Made by a program: the position numbers and the translations under genes. Of a stretch of 52,064 nucleotides of DNA, positions 1 through 9,278 are shown one piece after another. The DNA comes from Oscillospiraceae bacterium (GTDB lineage Bacteria; Bacillota; Clostridia; Oscillospirales; Ruminococcaceae), in NCBI GenBank assembly GCA_017533485.1, contig JAFXIC010000024.1, positions 1-52,064 on the forward strand. The letters are read 5' to 3'. The notes under the pieces are model-generated. The model was not told the origin of the DNA. It saw nothing but the letters and a program-made list of their open reading frames with translations, and searched no databases. Every line of letters starts with the position of its first letter. Position 1 is the stretch's first letter.

Positions 1-81
1 ATACACTATCGTTTCGATGTTGCCGTAACGACTGCCGTTGCTGACAGTATGAAGTACGACAAAAAGAGAAAGGCTGCGTAA
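1..81 (+). CDS. C-terminal end of an unidentified protein (partial)
   Basis: An open frame runs from the first base of the window to a TAA at 79-81. It encodes about 26 residues ending in a lysine/arginine-rich tail (KYDKKRKAA). The rest of the gene lies outside the window. I do not recognise the family from this fragment, and such a short open frame could be chance. A dyad that overlaps the stop codon fits the end of a transcription unit. Confidence 0.4.
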   Translation: MHYRFDVAVTTAVADSMKYDKKRKAA

Positions 82-97
82 CCGCACAGGTTACGCA
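75..97. terminator. Hairpin at the end of the partial gene
   Basis: A perfect 9-bp inverted repeat (TGCGTAACC / GGTTACGCA) with a 5-nt loop overlaps the stop codon of the partial gene. There is no clean T-run on the + side, only CTTATCTT, so the terminator call is tentative. On the reverse strand the stem is followed by a pyrimidine-rich stretch, so it could also stop transcription coming from the response regulator gene. Confidence 0.35.
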
Positions 98-207
98 ACC
101 TTATCTTCAAATCATAAAAACTTCTTTACGAGTACCCGTCTATTTCTTCACGGGGTATTCTTCTTTCTCACGATCTGCATGACAATGCAGGGCTTTTGGC
201 GGTATTC

Positions 208-915
208 TTATAATTTCAGGAATTTCGAGGGGCTGTCGGCACGCAGCACATATCCCTCATTCCGGATCGTATGCAGCAGCTTCAGCGAAAATCCATCGTC
301 GATTTTTCTGCGCAGATAATGGATATAGACGCTGATGACCGAATCATTGGAATTGATGCCCTGAGAAGAAACGTGTTTTTCGATACTCTCGCGTGTCAGC
401 GTCGTACCCTGATTATCAATCAGATATTCCAGAATCGCAAATTCTTTCGCAGAAAGCGGAATCCGCTTTCCGCCGCGCGTAGCAATCTGACGCTTCGTAT
501 CCACCGTTAAATCCGCAAGACACCGAATCCCATTATCATGCTGGGCGGAAGTCCGCTTATAGGTTCGTACCATCCGGCGGATGCGTGCCATCAGTTCGTC
601 GAGATGAAACGGCATCGCCAGAAAATCATCCGCGCCGCTGTCGAGTGCGTGTACACGGTCAGAAATCCTGTTTTCTGTGCTCAGCATCATCACCGGCGTA
701 TCAATCCCTCGGGTTCGTATTTCCCGCAGCACGCCGATTGCCGTAATATCAGGAAGCGCGGTATCCAGCAGAATCGTATCATATCTGGGTGCATCCAGAA
801 GCTGAAGCGCCTTCGTACCGGTCAGCGCAGTCGTAACCTGATAGCCATCCTCCGCAAGCCGTCCGAGAATGCTGTGACGCAGTAGATGATTGCTTTCGAT
901 CAATAATATTTCCAT
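208..915 (-). CDS. OmpR/PhoB-family response regulator with atypical receiver
   Basis: A 235-residue two-domain response regulator. Residues 1-115 form a CheY-like receiver and about 135-230 a winged-helix DNA-binding domain (LSAKEFAILEYL, then the wing ending IRNEGYVL). D51 in the LLDTALPD segment is the predicted phosphoacceptor and S79/T80 fills the hydroxyl position. Two usual receiver residues differ: the acidic pair near the N-terminus reads E-S, and the invariant lysine of the KPF motif is methionine (M101). The ATG at 915 is chosen because GGGGGAAG lies about 10 nt upstream; an earlier in-frame start at 945 has no ribosome binding site. No histidine kinase is adjacent, so it is an orphan here. 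Target genes are unknown. Confidence 0.85.
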   Translation of the reverse strand: MEILLIESNHLLRHSILGRLAEDGYQVTTALTGTKALQLLDAPRYDTILLDTALPDITAIGVLREIRTRGIDTPVMMLSTENRISDRVHALDSGADDFLAMPFHLDELMARIRRMVRTYKRTSAQHDNGIRCLADLTVDTKRQIATRGGKRIPLSAKEFAILEYLIDNQGTTLTRESIEKHVSSQGINSNDSVISVYIHYLRRKIDDGFSLKLLHTIRNEGYVLRADSPSKFLKL

Positions 916-997
916 GTAAAATACTTCCCCCTTTTTACCCGTCATCCGGCTTATACTCCGAATATATCACAGCAACATAAAATGAACCTTAAATACA

Positions 998-2272
998 CTA
1001 TAAAATTGCGCCGGATAATTCTGATTTTTCGCCGTCGCTCATCGAGAGCGTTGTACCGAGATGGTAGAGGGATATTCCTGAAAATGCCGGATTCCGAAGC
1101 ACGGTCTGCGCTTCCCGTGCCGGAATCCCAAGCTCTGTGACCCATTCATTTGCGCCGCCGCCTGCAAATGCATCCACTGCGCCGACCTTATAGGTTGCAA
1201 TCCCGACCATCAGTGCAACGCTGGATGACCGCGGCAGCATACACCACTCGGCAAGCACTTCCGTAAACGGCATCGTATCATTTTCAAAGCCATAATAAAT
1301 CTGTGGAATCATCCAGTCGCAATACCCTTTCTCTGCACACCAGAGTGCTACATCCGCATACGATTTGTTGTGGTTATCCTTGATGCTTGCCTGCGGGCTG
1401 ACCGAAAAAACCGCGTCGGGTGCGATATTATGCACCGTCGCATAAAGCTCCGACACAAGCTTCGAAATCAGTCCCCGCCGCCATTCCGAAAGATTCTTTT
1501 CTCCGGATACTTCAAATTCCTTTGCGTCAAAGGCTGTACTGATTGTCGGGTAGAAATAGTCATCAATATGGATTCCGTCAATCGGATAGCGGTTTAAGAG
1601 TTCTGCTGCGACACGACAGATATAATCCTGTACCGCATCGGATGCCGGATTCAGAAACCATCGCTTTTCCCATTGCAGCATATATTTTCCACGCAGCGAT
1701 TCGTCCTGATACCAGCGTGCGGAAAGCGCGTCATCCGCCGCCCAGTATTTCTCCATATGTACTGCGGTTTCCAGCCGCAGCGGATTGATCCACGCGTGCA
1801 GCGAAAGTCCGAGCCTTCGGCATTCGTCCGAAATCAGTGCGAACGGATCAAACCGACAGCCGATATCTGCGGCAGGCATCAGCCCGGAGGTATAGTAGGC
1901 TTCCCCGAATGCACAGGCATGGGCAAATATCGTATTGATCCCCAGCGCTTTCGCGGAAGACAGATAGGATCGGATGGTACTGCGGCAGGTCTCCTTATCC
2001 TGAGAACCGAACAGCGTATCATACAGCATATACGGCAGCCATGCGGCAATGATCGTAGAACCGGTATGCGGTCTTACGATATCCTTCTGTGCACTGAAGC
2101 ATTCCTTGAGATGAGAATAGGTCTGCTCCTGATAAATCACCGGCGCGTATTGTGATACAGCCGTATGGAAAATAGACTTGCGCGAAAACATCTGGCGCGG
2201 CATACATCCCGATAACAGCATCACAGCTACCAGAAGCGTCAGCAAACGATTTGTTCTTTTCGGATTCGACAT
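998..2272 (-). CDS. Lipoprotein with glycosyl hydrolase-like 10 (YngK/DUF187-type) domain
   Basis: 424 residues. The N-terminus is a lipoprotein signal with lipobox L-S-G-C (C23), so the mature protein should be anchored to the outer face of the membrane. The rest resembles the GHL10 TIM-barrel family, with AWINPLR, the strand-end segment DGIHIDDYFYP and a WMIPQIYYGF segment. Acidic residues in HIDDY are candidate catalytic residues. Family members are thought to act on cell-wall or extracellular glycans, but the substrate is not established. GGAGGG lies just upstream of the ATG. A TATACT preceded by TG (extended -10, 2308-2313 reverse) is a possible promoter, though its -35 is poor. About 80 bp separate it from the downstream response regulator. 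Confidence 0.8.
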   Translation of the reverse strand: MSNPKRTNRLLTLLVAVMLLSGCMPRQMFSRKSIFHTAVSQYAPVIYQEQTYSHLKECFSAQKDIVRPHTGSTIIAAWLPYMLYDTLFGSQDKETCRSTIRSYLSSAKALGINTIFAHACAFGEAYYTSGLMPAADIGCRFDPFALISDECRRLGLSLHAWINPLRLETAVHMEKYWAADDALSARWYQDESLRGKYMLQWEKRWFLNPASDAVQDYICRVAAELLNRYPIDGIHIDDYFYPTISTAFDAKEFEVSGEKNLSEWRRGLISKLVSELYATVHNIAPDAVFSVSPQASIKDNHNKSYADVALWCAEKGYCDWMIPQIYYGFENDTMPFTEVLAEWCMLPRSSSVALMVGIATYKVGAVDAFAGGGANEWVTELGIPAREAQTVLRNPAFSGISLYHLGTTLSMSDGEKSELSGAIL

Positions 2273-2401
2273 CCGCTTCCCTCCTTTTCCATCTTGGAAC
2301 TGTCCTCAGTATAGCAGAGTTCCGCCGCGAAGTTTGTCGAAATGCAGTCTCTTGCCGAAAATTTTCTGCGAGGGCTGACAGAATTTGTCAGTCCGCAAGA
2401 A

Positions 2402-2430
2402 TTGACTGGACAAAACCGGCAGTTTATGAT
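2402..2430 (+). promoter_or_regulatory. Sigma-A promoter for queA-pyk
   Basis: TTGACT at 2402-2407, a 17-nt spacer, then TATGAT at 2425-2430. It lies about 56 bp upstream of the queA start codon. Confidence 0.75.
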
Positions 2431-2485
2431 ATACTGTATGATGGAGATTTTTGGGAATTTTGTAAGATAGAAAGGACGCGAACAT

Positions 2486-3523
2486 ATGGCAATCGAATGG
2501 ACAAAACGCAGTACCTACGCATATGATCTGCCGCAGGCGCTGATTGCGCAGACGCCGGTCGAACCGCGAAGCGCATCCAGAATGCTCTGTCTGAACCGTG
2601 AAACAGGCGAAATCGCACATCACCATTTTTTTGAACTGGAGCAATTTCTGAAACCGGGCGATCTGTTGGTTATGAATGATTCGCGCGTACTTCCGGCACG
2701 CCTCTACGGCGTCAAAACTGAAAATCAGACCCCGATTGAATTTTTACTCCTGAAACCGCTCGGCGAAAAGGTCTGGGAAATTATCTGTAAGCCGGCAAAA
2801 AAGGCGAAAATCGGTACACGCTTCTCCTTCGGCGGAAAGCTCGAAGCGGAAGTCCTCGGCATGACTGAGGATGGCGGGCGTCAGGTTCGCTTCCACTGCG
2901 ACGGCAGTCTCTATGCCGTACTCGACGAAATCGGGCATATGCCCCTCCCCCCCTATATCACCGAAACGCTTCGGGATAAAGAACGCTACCAGACAGTCTA
3001 TTCGCGTGAACTCGGTTCGGCGGCGGCACCCACCGCTGGTCTCCATTTCACCCCCGAACTCCTGAATCAGCTGAAAGAAAATGGCGTAGATACAGCCTTT
3101 GTCACACTTCATGTCGGACTCGGTACCTTCCGCCCCGTCAAAGAAGATGATATCCGAAGCCATCATATGCATATTGAACATTACTCGATTCCGGAAGAAA
3201 CTGCCGAGAAAATCCGCCGGACAAAAGAAAACGGCGGCAGAGTCATTGCGGTCGGTACCACCTCCTGCCGCACGCTCGAAGGTGCATTCCGCGAACATGG
3301 AACAATCTGTGCCTGTGAGGGAGATACCGGCATCTTTATCTATCCGCCCTATGAATTCCAATGTATCGACGGGCTGATTACCAATTTCCACCTGCCGGAA
3401 TCCACACTCATCATGCTCGTTTCGGCATTCGCCGGCTATGAACATACCATGCACGCATATCAGACCGCTGTGCAGCAGCAGTATCGCTTCTTCAGCTTCG
3501 GCGATTCTATGCTGATTTTATAA
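2486..3523 (+). CDS. queA: S-adenosylmethionine:tRNA ribosyltransferase-isomerase QueA
   Basis: 345 residues, the usual length for QueA. The enzyme transfers and isomerises the ribosyl group of SAM onto 7-aminomethyl-deazaguanine at the wobble position of tRNA, giving epoxyqueuosine, the penultimate step of queuosine synthesis. Recognisable segments are YDLPQALIAQTPVEPR near the N-terminus, GDLLVMNDSRVLPARL, SAAAPTAGLHFTPELL and the C-terminal LITNFHLPESTLIMLVSAFAG. The ATG follows an AAAGGA box. It is followed after 31 bp by pyk in the same direction, so the two are probably co-transcribed. No other queuosine genes are in the window. Confidence 0.96.
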   Translation: MAIEWTKRSTYAYDLPQALIAQTPVEPRSASRMLCLNRETGEIAHHHFFELEQFLKPGDLLVMNDSRVLPARLYGVKTENQTPIEFLLLKPLGEKVWEIICKPAKKAKIGTRFSFGGKLEAEVLGMTEDGGRQVRFHCDGSLYAVLDEIGHMPLPPYITETLRDKERYQTVYSRELGSAAAPTAGLHFTPELLNQLKENGVDTAFVTLHVGLGTFRPVKEDDIRSHHMHIEHYSIPEETAEKIRRTKENGGRVIAVGTTSCRTLEGAFREHGTICACEGDTGIFIYPPYEFQCIDGLITNFHLPESTLIMLVSAFAGYEHTMHAYQTAVQQQYRFFSFGDSMLIL

Positions 3524-3554
3524 TCTCAATCTTTATGATACAGGAGAATTTTTT

Positions 3555-4982
3555 ATGAATCAGACACTTCGCAAAACAAAAATCGTCTGTACCGTCGGCC
3601 CCGCTACCGATGATGATGCAGTCATGCGCCAGATGATGCATGCCGGTATGAATGCCGCCCGCTTCAATTTTTCCCACGCAGACTATGAAATGGATCGGAA
3701 GCGTTTTCAGCAGGTTGTCCGGCTTCGTGAGGAGCTTGGGCTTCCCATCGCTACCATCCTTGACACCAAAGGCCCCGAAGTCCGCCTCCGTCAGTTCCCG
3801 AACGGACCTGTGGAATTACAGGACGGCGATACCTATACCCTGACCACAAGAGATGTGCCCTGTGACGAGAAAATCGCAAGCGTCACCTATGCACGCCTGA
3901 CCAATGACTTAAAACCCAACGATACCATCCTGATTGATGACGGACTGGTGGAGCTGCGCGTCGATCACGTTTCTTCGACCGATATCACCTGTACCGTTGT
4001 ACACGGCGGCATCGTCAAGAACAATAAATCCTGTAACTTCCCCGGCGTCAATCTTTCTATGCCGTATCTCAGTGACGCGGATATGAACGATCTGGAATTC
4101 GGCGCAAAGCTCGGCTTCGATTTTATTGCCGCAAGCTTCGCGCGTACCGGCGCGGATATCCGCTATCTCCGGAAATTTACACAGAGCCTTGGCTGGTATG
4201 GCGTCCGCATCATCGCAAAAATCGAAAACCGTGAGGGTGTCGATAATATCGAGGAAATCCTCGATGCCGCAGACGGTATCATGGTTGCACGCGGTGATAT
4301 GGGTGTTGAAATCCCCTTTGAACAGATTCCTGCCATCCAGAAAGAACTCATCCGCAAAGGCTATGAAGCCGGAAAACAGGTCATTACCGCTACACAAATG
4401 CTCGATTCGATGATCTCTCATGTCCGCCCCACGCGTGCGGAAATCACCGACGTTGCCAACGCTATCTATGACGGCACAAGCGCAATCATGCTTTCGGGAG
4501 AAACCGCCGCAGGTCAATTTCCTGTCGAAGCAGTCCGCACGATGAAACGGATTGCGGTCACCACCGAGAGCAATATCGACTATAAGGGAGAATTCCTCAA
4601 CCGTGTCGGCGCAAAAACCACCATCGCAGACGCCATCTCCCATGCAACTGTTACCACCGCACATGACCTCGACGCACAGGCAATCATTACCGTCACAAAA
4701 GGCGGTGAAACTGCACGCCTCATCTCCAAATACCGCCCGATGTTCCCGATTATCTCCTGCACCATGGAACCGATGGTACAGCGGCAGATGAATCTCTCCT
4801 GGGGCGTCCACCCCCTCGTCATTGCGGAAGAAACCAATACCGATGACCTCTTCCGCCATGCGGTCGATGCCGCCTGTCAGGCAGGCTACACCCATCCCAA
4901 TGATGTGGTTGTCATCACCGCAGGCGTTCCGCTCGGCGTCGAGGGTACCACCAATCTCCTCAAGGTCGAAAAAATCGAATGA
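3555..4982 (+). CDS. pyk: Pyruvate kinase
   Basis: 475 residues, the compact form without the extra C-terminal phosphotransfer-like domain found in bacilli. It converts phosphoenolpyruvate and ADP to pyruvate and ATP, the last step of glycolysis, in the cytoplasm. Seen in the sequence: the start KTKIVCTVGPA, the metal- and substrate-binding DTKGPEVRL, the MVARGDMGVEIPFEQIP segment, ITATQMLDSMI and the C-terminal domain. It ends at a strong rho-independent terminator, so it closes the queA-pyk unit. The start has an AGGAGAA ribosome binding site. Confidence 0.97.
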   Translation: MNQTLRKTKIVCTVGPATDDDAVMRQMMHAGMNAARFNFSHADYEMDRKRFQQVVRLREELGLPIATILDTKGPEVRLRQFPNGPVELQDGDTYTLTTRDVPCDEKIASVTYARLTNDLKPNDTILIDDGLVELRVDHVSSTDITCTVVHGGIVKNNKSCNFPGVNLSMPYLSDADMNDLEFGAKLGFDFIAASFARTGADIRYLRKFTQSLGWYGVRIIAKIENREGVDNIEEILDAADGIMVARGDMGVEIPFEQIPAIQKELIRKGYEAGKQVITATQMLDSMISHVRPTRAEITDVANAIYDGTSAIMLSGETAAGQFPVEAVRTMKRIAVTTESNIDYKGEFLNRVGAKTTIADAISHATVTTAHDLDAQAIITVTKGGETARLISKYRPMFPIISCTMEPMVQRQMNLSWGVHPLVIAEETNTDDLFRHAVDAACQAGYTHPNDVVVITAGVPLGVEGTTNLLKVEKIE

Positions 4983-4999
4983 ATCTCGCTTTCGTTCTT

Positions 5000-5040
5000 G
5001 GAAAACAACAGAGATTTTGCTGTTTTCCCATTGCTTTTTT
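5000..5040 (+). terminator. Rho-independent terminator after pyk
   Basis: An 8-bp stem (GGAAAACA at 5000-5007, TGTTTTCC at 5021-5028) is followed a few bases later by TTTTTT at 5035-5040. Confidence 0.75.
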
Positions 5041-5059
5041 CAAGCGGTTATGCTATAAT
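5031..5059 (+). promoter_or_regulatory. Promoter of the ATP synthase operon
   Basis: TTGCTT at 5031-5036, a 17-nt spacer, then TATAAT at 5054-5059 preceded by TGC (extended -10). The -35 overlaps the T-run of the pyk terminator, so the two units are packed end to end. Confidence 0.75.
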
Positions 5060-5091
5060 AAAAGAATGAATATCAACAAGGGGGTACGTAT

Positions 5092-5478
5092 GTGGAGAAA
5101 GCGGCATTCATTGCAGAACTGAAGATGCTCGGAATACGGGCAATGCTGCTGAATCTGGCTGCCTACCTCATCAGCACTTTCTTCTTTGGATTCACACTCC
5201 GGTTTGCACTGGGACTCATGCTCGGTACTGCCGTGATGGTTGTGAATCTCGTGATTCTTCAAAAGGGAATCAGCCGCGTCGCATATGACGCAAAACGCGA
5301 CGGAAAAGCCAATATCGCCCTCCATACGCGGTATTATCTCTATCGGCTCGGCGTCTTTGCCGCCGCATTTTCTTTTGCGCTGCTGCTTCCGGAATTCTGT
5401 TCCCCGATCGCCGCAGCCATCCCCGTTTTCTATCCCAAACTGATTTACACAATGCAGGGCTTTTTCTCAAGAACATAA
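5092..5478 (+). CDS. atpI: ATP synthase subunit I-like membrane protein
   Basis: 128 residues, hydrophobic, with about four predicted membrane helices, located directly before atpB. That size, topology and position are typical of AtpI, which in other bacteria assists c-ring assembly or ion supply. The AtpI family is poorly conserved, so the call rests largely on context. The start is GTG at 5092, with GGGGG seven bases upstream. An overlapping ATG at 5090 in another frame gives only a 10-codon peptide. Confidence 0.75.
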   Translation: MEKAAFIAELKMLGIRAMLLNLAAYLISTFFFGFTLRFALGLMLGTAVMVVNLVILQKGISRVAYDAKRDGKANIALHTRYYLYRLGVFAAAFSFALLLPEFCSPIAAAIPVFYPKLIYTMQGFFSRT

Positions 5479-5522
5479 GCTCTGTGCAATCCCACGGCAA
5501 TTGGAGGTGAGATGATAGTTTT

Positions 5523-6284
5523 ATGATGGCAATACCTAAATTTCTTACGGGTTCATCCGAATTGAATGTTTCCGGTCCGAAAATCATCGGCTCGTTCCAG
5601 ATCGGCAGCATCACAATCAATTTTACCGAAACCATTATCCTGGAATGGATTGTGATGGCGGTTATCCTGTTCGGCGCATGGTTTTTGACACGAGACCTGA
5701 AAGTAAAGGGAATCTCGAAACGACAGGCGATTGCGGAATGGGCAGTCGAAGCGATTACCAATCTCGTCCGCGATACCATGGGCGCACGATGGCTCAGCTT
5801 TACACCATATATCGCAACTGTATTCCTATTCTCGATTTGCGGAAGCCTGCTGAGCTTAACGGGACTCCGTGCGGTTACATCCGATTTCTCTGTCCTCGTT
5901 TCGTGGGCAGTCATTACATTCGTGATGATTACCGCAACAAAAATCCGCTTTGACGGACTCGGCGGCTACCTCAAAGGCTTTATGTCACCCGTACCCGTTA
6001 TGCTTCCGCTGAATATCCTCAGCGAAATCGCAACCCCCGCAGCACTTGCGCTCCGTCATTTCGGCAATATCGCCGGCGGCGGCGTCATTACTGCACTCAT
6101 CTACTACGGACTGACCGGCGCAAGCCGTGCGCTCGGCCTCGAAATACCGCTCCTTACGATCGGTATCCCCGCAGTCTTCTCCCTCTATTTCGATTTGTTC
6201 TCCGGCTTTATGCAGGCGTTTATCTTCTGTATGCTGACAATGGTATTTATCAGCAACGCTGCACCCTCGGAGGATGAAACATAA
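5523..6284 (+). CDS. atpB: F-type ATP synthase subunit a
   Basis: 253 residues with five or six membrane helices. Subunit a forms the two ion half-channels next to the c-ring. The essential arginine is visible in ALALRHFGNIAGG, following the conserved MLPLNILSEIATP segment. The start may be ATG 5523 or ATG 5526. GGAGGTGAG lies at 5503-5511, unusually close to a mini-ORF (ATG 5512, four codons, MIVL) whose stop overlaps the atpB start codon. It is the second gene of the operon. Confidence 0.95.
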   Translation: MMAIPKFLTGSSELNVSGPKIIGSFQIGSITINFTETIILEWIVMAVILFGAWFLTRDLKVKGISKRQAIAEWAVEAITNLVRDTMGARWLSFTPYIATVFLFSICGSLLSLTGLRAVTSDFSVLVSWAVITFVMITATKIRFDGLGGYLKGFMSPVPVMLPLNILSEIATPAALALRHFGNIAGGGVITALIYYGLTGASRALGLEIPLLTIGIPAVFSLYFDLFSGFMQAFIFCMLTMVFISNAAPSEDET

Positions 6285-6641
<357 letters not shown>

Positions 6642-6682
6642 AATACGGCAAGAAATTTCATCAGTAAAGGAAAGGCGAAGCT

Positions 6683-7180
6683 ATGCTGGATTTTCTATCC
6701 ATTGATATCGGCACTATATTGTTTTCATGGCTGAATTTGCTGATTTTGTTTTTCGGTCTCAAGCACTTCCTCTTCCGTCCGGTCCAGTCAATCCTTGAAC
6801 AAAGACAACAGGCTGTCGATCAGAGTATTACGGATGCGGAGGCTGCAAAATCTGAAGCGGAAGCAGCAAAAACCGAATATACCGAAAAACTTTCCGCCGC
6901 GAAAGAAGAATCTGCACAGATTCTCCGGAATGCAACCCAGAAAGCACAGCAGCGTTCGGATGAAATCGTTGCTGCGGCAAAAGAAGAAGCTTCCGGTATT
7001 ATGACGCGCAACGCTCAGCAGCTCGAAATCGAAAAGCGCAGAGCAGAAAATGAACTGCGCGGTTCCGTTTCCGAACTGGCTGTTCTGATGGCGGAAAAGG
7101 TTGTTGAACGCGAGGTAAAGCCGGAAGACCATATGCGCTTGATTGACGAATTTATTGATGCGGTGGGTGATGCAAAGTGA
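6683..7180 (+). CDS. atpF: F-type ATP synthase subunit b
   Basis: 165 residues. One N-terminal membrane helix (about residues 8-28) is followed by a long alanine-, glutamate- and lysine-rich coiled coil. This is the peripheral stalk that holds the catalytic head to subunit a. The AGGAAAGGCGAAG stretch upstream supplies the ribosome binding site. The stop codon overlaps the GTG start of atpH by 4 bp, implying translational coupling. Confidence 0.94.
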   Translation: MLDFLSIDIGTILFSWLNLLILFFGLKHFLFRPVQSILEQRQQAVDQSITDAEAAKSEAEAAKTEYTEKLSAAKEESAQILRNATQKAQQRSDEIVAAAKEEASGIMTRNAQQLEIEKRRAENELRGSVSELAVLMAEKVVEREVKPEDHMRLIDEFIDAVGDAK

Positions 7181-7713
7181 GTACGGAAATTGGTGCTGTA
7201 TACGCGAATGCGTTATTTTCACTCGCAAAGGATATGGGTGATTCCGTGATGCAGGAAACACGTGCCGACCTGCGGCAGTGCGCGGTACTGTTTTCACTCC
7301 ACCCCGATTTGACAAGACTGCTGTCCCTTCCGACGCTCCCCGTCTCAGAACGGACAGATATCGCCAAAAAGATTTTTGGCACCGAGGGTCTGGCCTGCAG
7401 ACTGCTGTTTCTCCTCATCGACCACGACAGAGTCTCTTTTCTCTCCGAGATTGCCGACGCTTTCGACGCACGGATGCTCGAATACCAGGATACGATTCAG
7501 GTGAAGGTCACAACGGCTGTGCCGATGACCGACACACAGGAAGCACGCCTCATTCAGGCACTCTCCCAAAAGCTCGGAAAAACTGTCTGGCTCACAAAGC
7601 AGATCGACCGTGAGCTGCTCGGCGGGATGACCGTCCAGTACGGCGATACCCGGCTCGATAACAGCCTCCGAACCCGCCTCAATACCCTCAAAACCGCTCT
7701 CGCTGTCAAGTGA
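7177..7713 (+). CDS. atpH: F-type ATP synthase subunit delta
   Basis: 178 residues, the usual length. OSCP/delta links the top of the F1 head to the b-subunit stalk. Family features are the N-terminal YANALFSLA segment and the C-terminal GGMTVQYGDTRLDNSLRTRL. The start is GTG at 7177, overlapping the TGA of atpF (GTGA). Confidence 0.94.
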   Translation: MSTEIGAVYANALFSLAKDMGDSVMQETRADLRQCAVLFSLHPDLTRLLSLPTLPVSERTDIAKKIFGTEGLACRLLFLLIDHDRVSFLSEIADAFDARMLEYQDTIQVKVTTAVPMTDTQEARLIQALSQKLGKTVWLTKQIDRELLGGMTVQYGDTRLDNSLRTRLNTLKTALAVK

Positions 7714-7753
7714 GTACGCGGAAGATTCAAGATTAGGAACTAGAAGGTGAAAT

Positions 7754-9259
7754 ATGAACTTACGACCTGACGAAATTACCGGTATCATTAAAGAACAGCT
7801 CAAGCACTATGAAGCAAAGCTGAATCTTGCCGATGTCGGTCATGTAATTACTGTCGGCGACGGCATCGCCAATGTGCATGGTCTGGAACAGTGTATGTCG
7901 GGTGAGCTGCTCGAATTCGAGGGCGGTATCTCCGGTATGGCACTCAACCTGGAACATGATTTTGTCGGCGCGGTGCTGCTCGGTTCCGATAAGGATATCA
8001 AGGAAGGCTCTGCTGTCCGAAGAACCGGAAGAATTGTATCAGTGCCTGTGGGCGATGAGCTGCTCGGACGCGTCGTCAATGCACTCGGCGAACCCATCGA
8101 CGGAAAAGGCCCACTGATGGCATCCAAAACGATGCCCATCGAGAAAATCGCGCCCGGTATTATCACAAGACAATCCGTTCATGAACCGATGCAGACCGGT
8201 ATCAAGGCGATCGACTCCATGATCCCGATCGGCAGAGGTCAGCGTGAGCTGATTATCGGCGACAGACAGACCGGAAAAACCTCGATCGCACTCGATACGA
8301 TCCTCAATCAGAAGGATAAAAATGTCATCTGTATCTATGTTGCTATCGGTCAGAAACGCTCGACCGTTGCAAATGTCGTCGAAACCCTTACCAAATCCGG
8401 TGCAATGAACTATACGATCGTTGTTTCCGCAACCGCTTCGGAACTGGCGCCGCTTCAGTATATCGCACCGTATTCGGGCTGCACGATGGGCGAGTATTTC
8501 GTCGATCAGGGCAAGGATGTTCTGGTTGTATACGATGATCTCTCGAAACATGCGGTTGCTTACCGTACCCTTTCGCTGCTGCTGAAACGTCCGCCGGGAC
8601 GTGAGGCATATCCGGGCGATGTCTTCTATCTCCATTCCAGACTGCTCGAACGTGCCTGCTGTCTCAACGAAAACTACGGCGGCGGCTCGCTGACGGCACT
8701 CCCCATCATCGAAACACAGGCCGGCGACGTATCTGCCTATATCCCGACCAATGTCATCTCGATTACCGACGGTCAGATCTTCCTCGAAACCGACCTCTTT
8801 AATGCCGGTGTACGCCCCGCCGTCAACCCCGGTATCTCCGTCTCGCGTGTCGGTTCCGCTGCCCAGATTCCTGCCATGAAAAAGGTTTCCGGCTCGCTGA
8901 AGCTGACCTACTCCCAGTATCGTGAATTACAGGCGTTCTCTCAGTTCGGATCGGATCTCGATAAGGATACAAAAGAACGTCTTGCAAAGGGCGAACGCGT
9001 GGTGGAGGTGCTGAAACAGGGTAAGAGCACACCGCTCTCCGCACCGCATCAGGTCTGTATCATCTACGCAGTCGTCAACAACCTCCTCAAGGATGTCCCC
9101 GTCAATCGGATCGCAGAATTTGAACAGGCACTCTTTGAAGAAATGGATGCCTGTCACAGCGAAATCCTCTCCGCAATCGCCGATACCGGAAAGCTGCTCC
9201 CCGAAACCGAGGAACAGCTCAAACAAGTCATCTCCGATTTTGTCCGGAACTTCGTCTGA
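7754..9259 (+). CDS. atpA: F-type ATP synthase subunit alpha
   Basis: 501 residues. The non-catalytic nucleotide-binding subunit of F1. The P-loop GDRQTGKT is at about residues 169-176, and the conserved [15 protein letters not shown] and [17 protein letters not shown] segments follow. It sits between atpH and atpG in the standard F1 order. A GAAGGTGA ribosome binding site precedes the ATG. Confidence 0.98.
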   Translation: MNLRPDEITGIIKEQLKHYEAKLNLADVGHVITVGDGIANVHGLEQCMSGELLEFEGGISGMALNLEHDFVGAVLLGSDKDIKEGSAVRRTGRIVSVPVGDELLGRVVNALGEPIDGKGPLMASKTMPIEKIAPGIITRQSVHEPMQTGIKAIDSMIPIGRGQRELIIGDRQTGKTSIALDTILNQKDKNVICIYVAIGQKRSTVANVVETLTKSGAMNYTIVVSATASELAPLQYIAPYSGCTMGEYFVDQGKDVLVVYDDLSKHAVAYRTLSLLLKRPPGREAYPGDVFYLHSRLLERACCLNENYGGGSLTALPIIETQAGDVSAYIPTNVISITDGQIFLETDLFNAGVRPAVNPGISVSRVGSAAQIPAMKKVSGSLKLTYSQYRELQAFSQFGSDLDKDTKERLAKGERVVEVLKQGKSTPLSAPHQVCIIYAVVNNLLKDVPVNRIAEFEQALFEEMDACHSEILSAIADTGKLLPETEEQLKQVISDFVRNFV

Positions 9260-9278
9260 GAAACGGAGGCGATGATTC

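Noticed and set aside
5090-5122. ATG at 5090 as start of the atpI gene
   Set aside because: In that frame a stop appears after 10 codons; the GTG two bases later opens the 128-residue frame and is better spaced from the GGGGG box.
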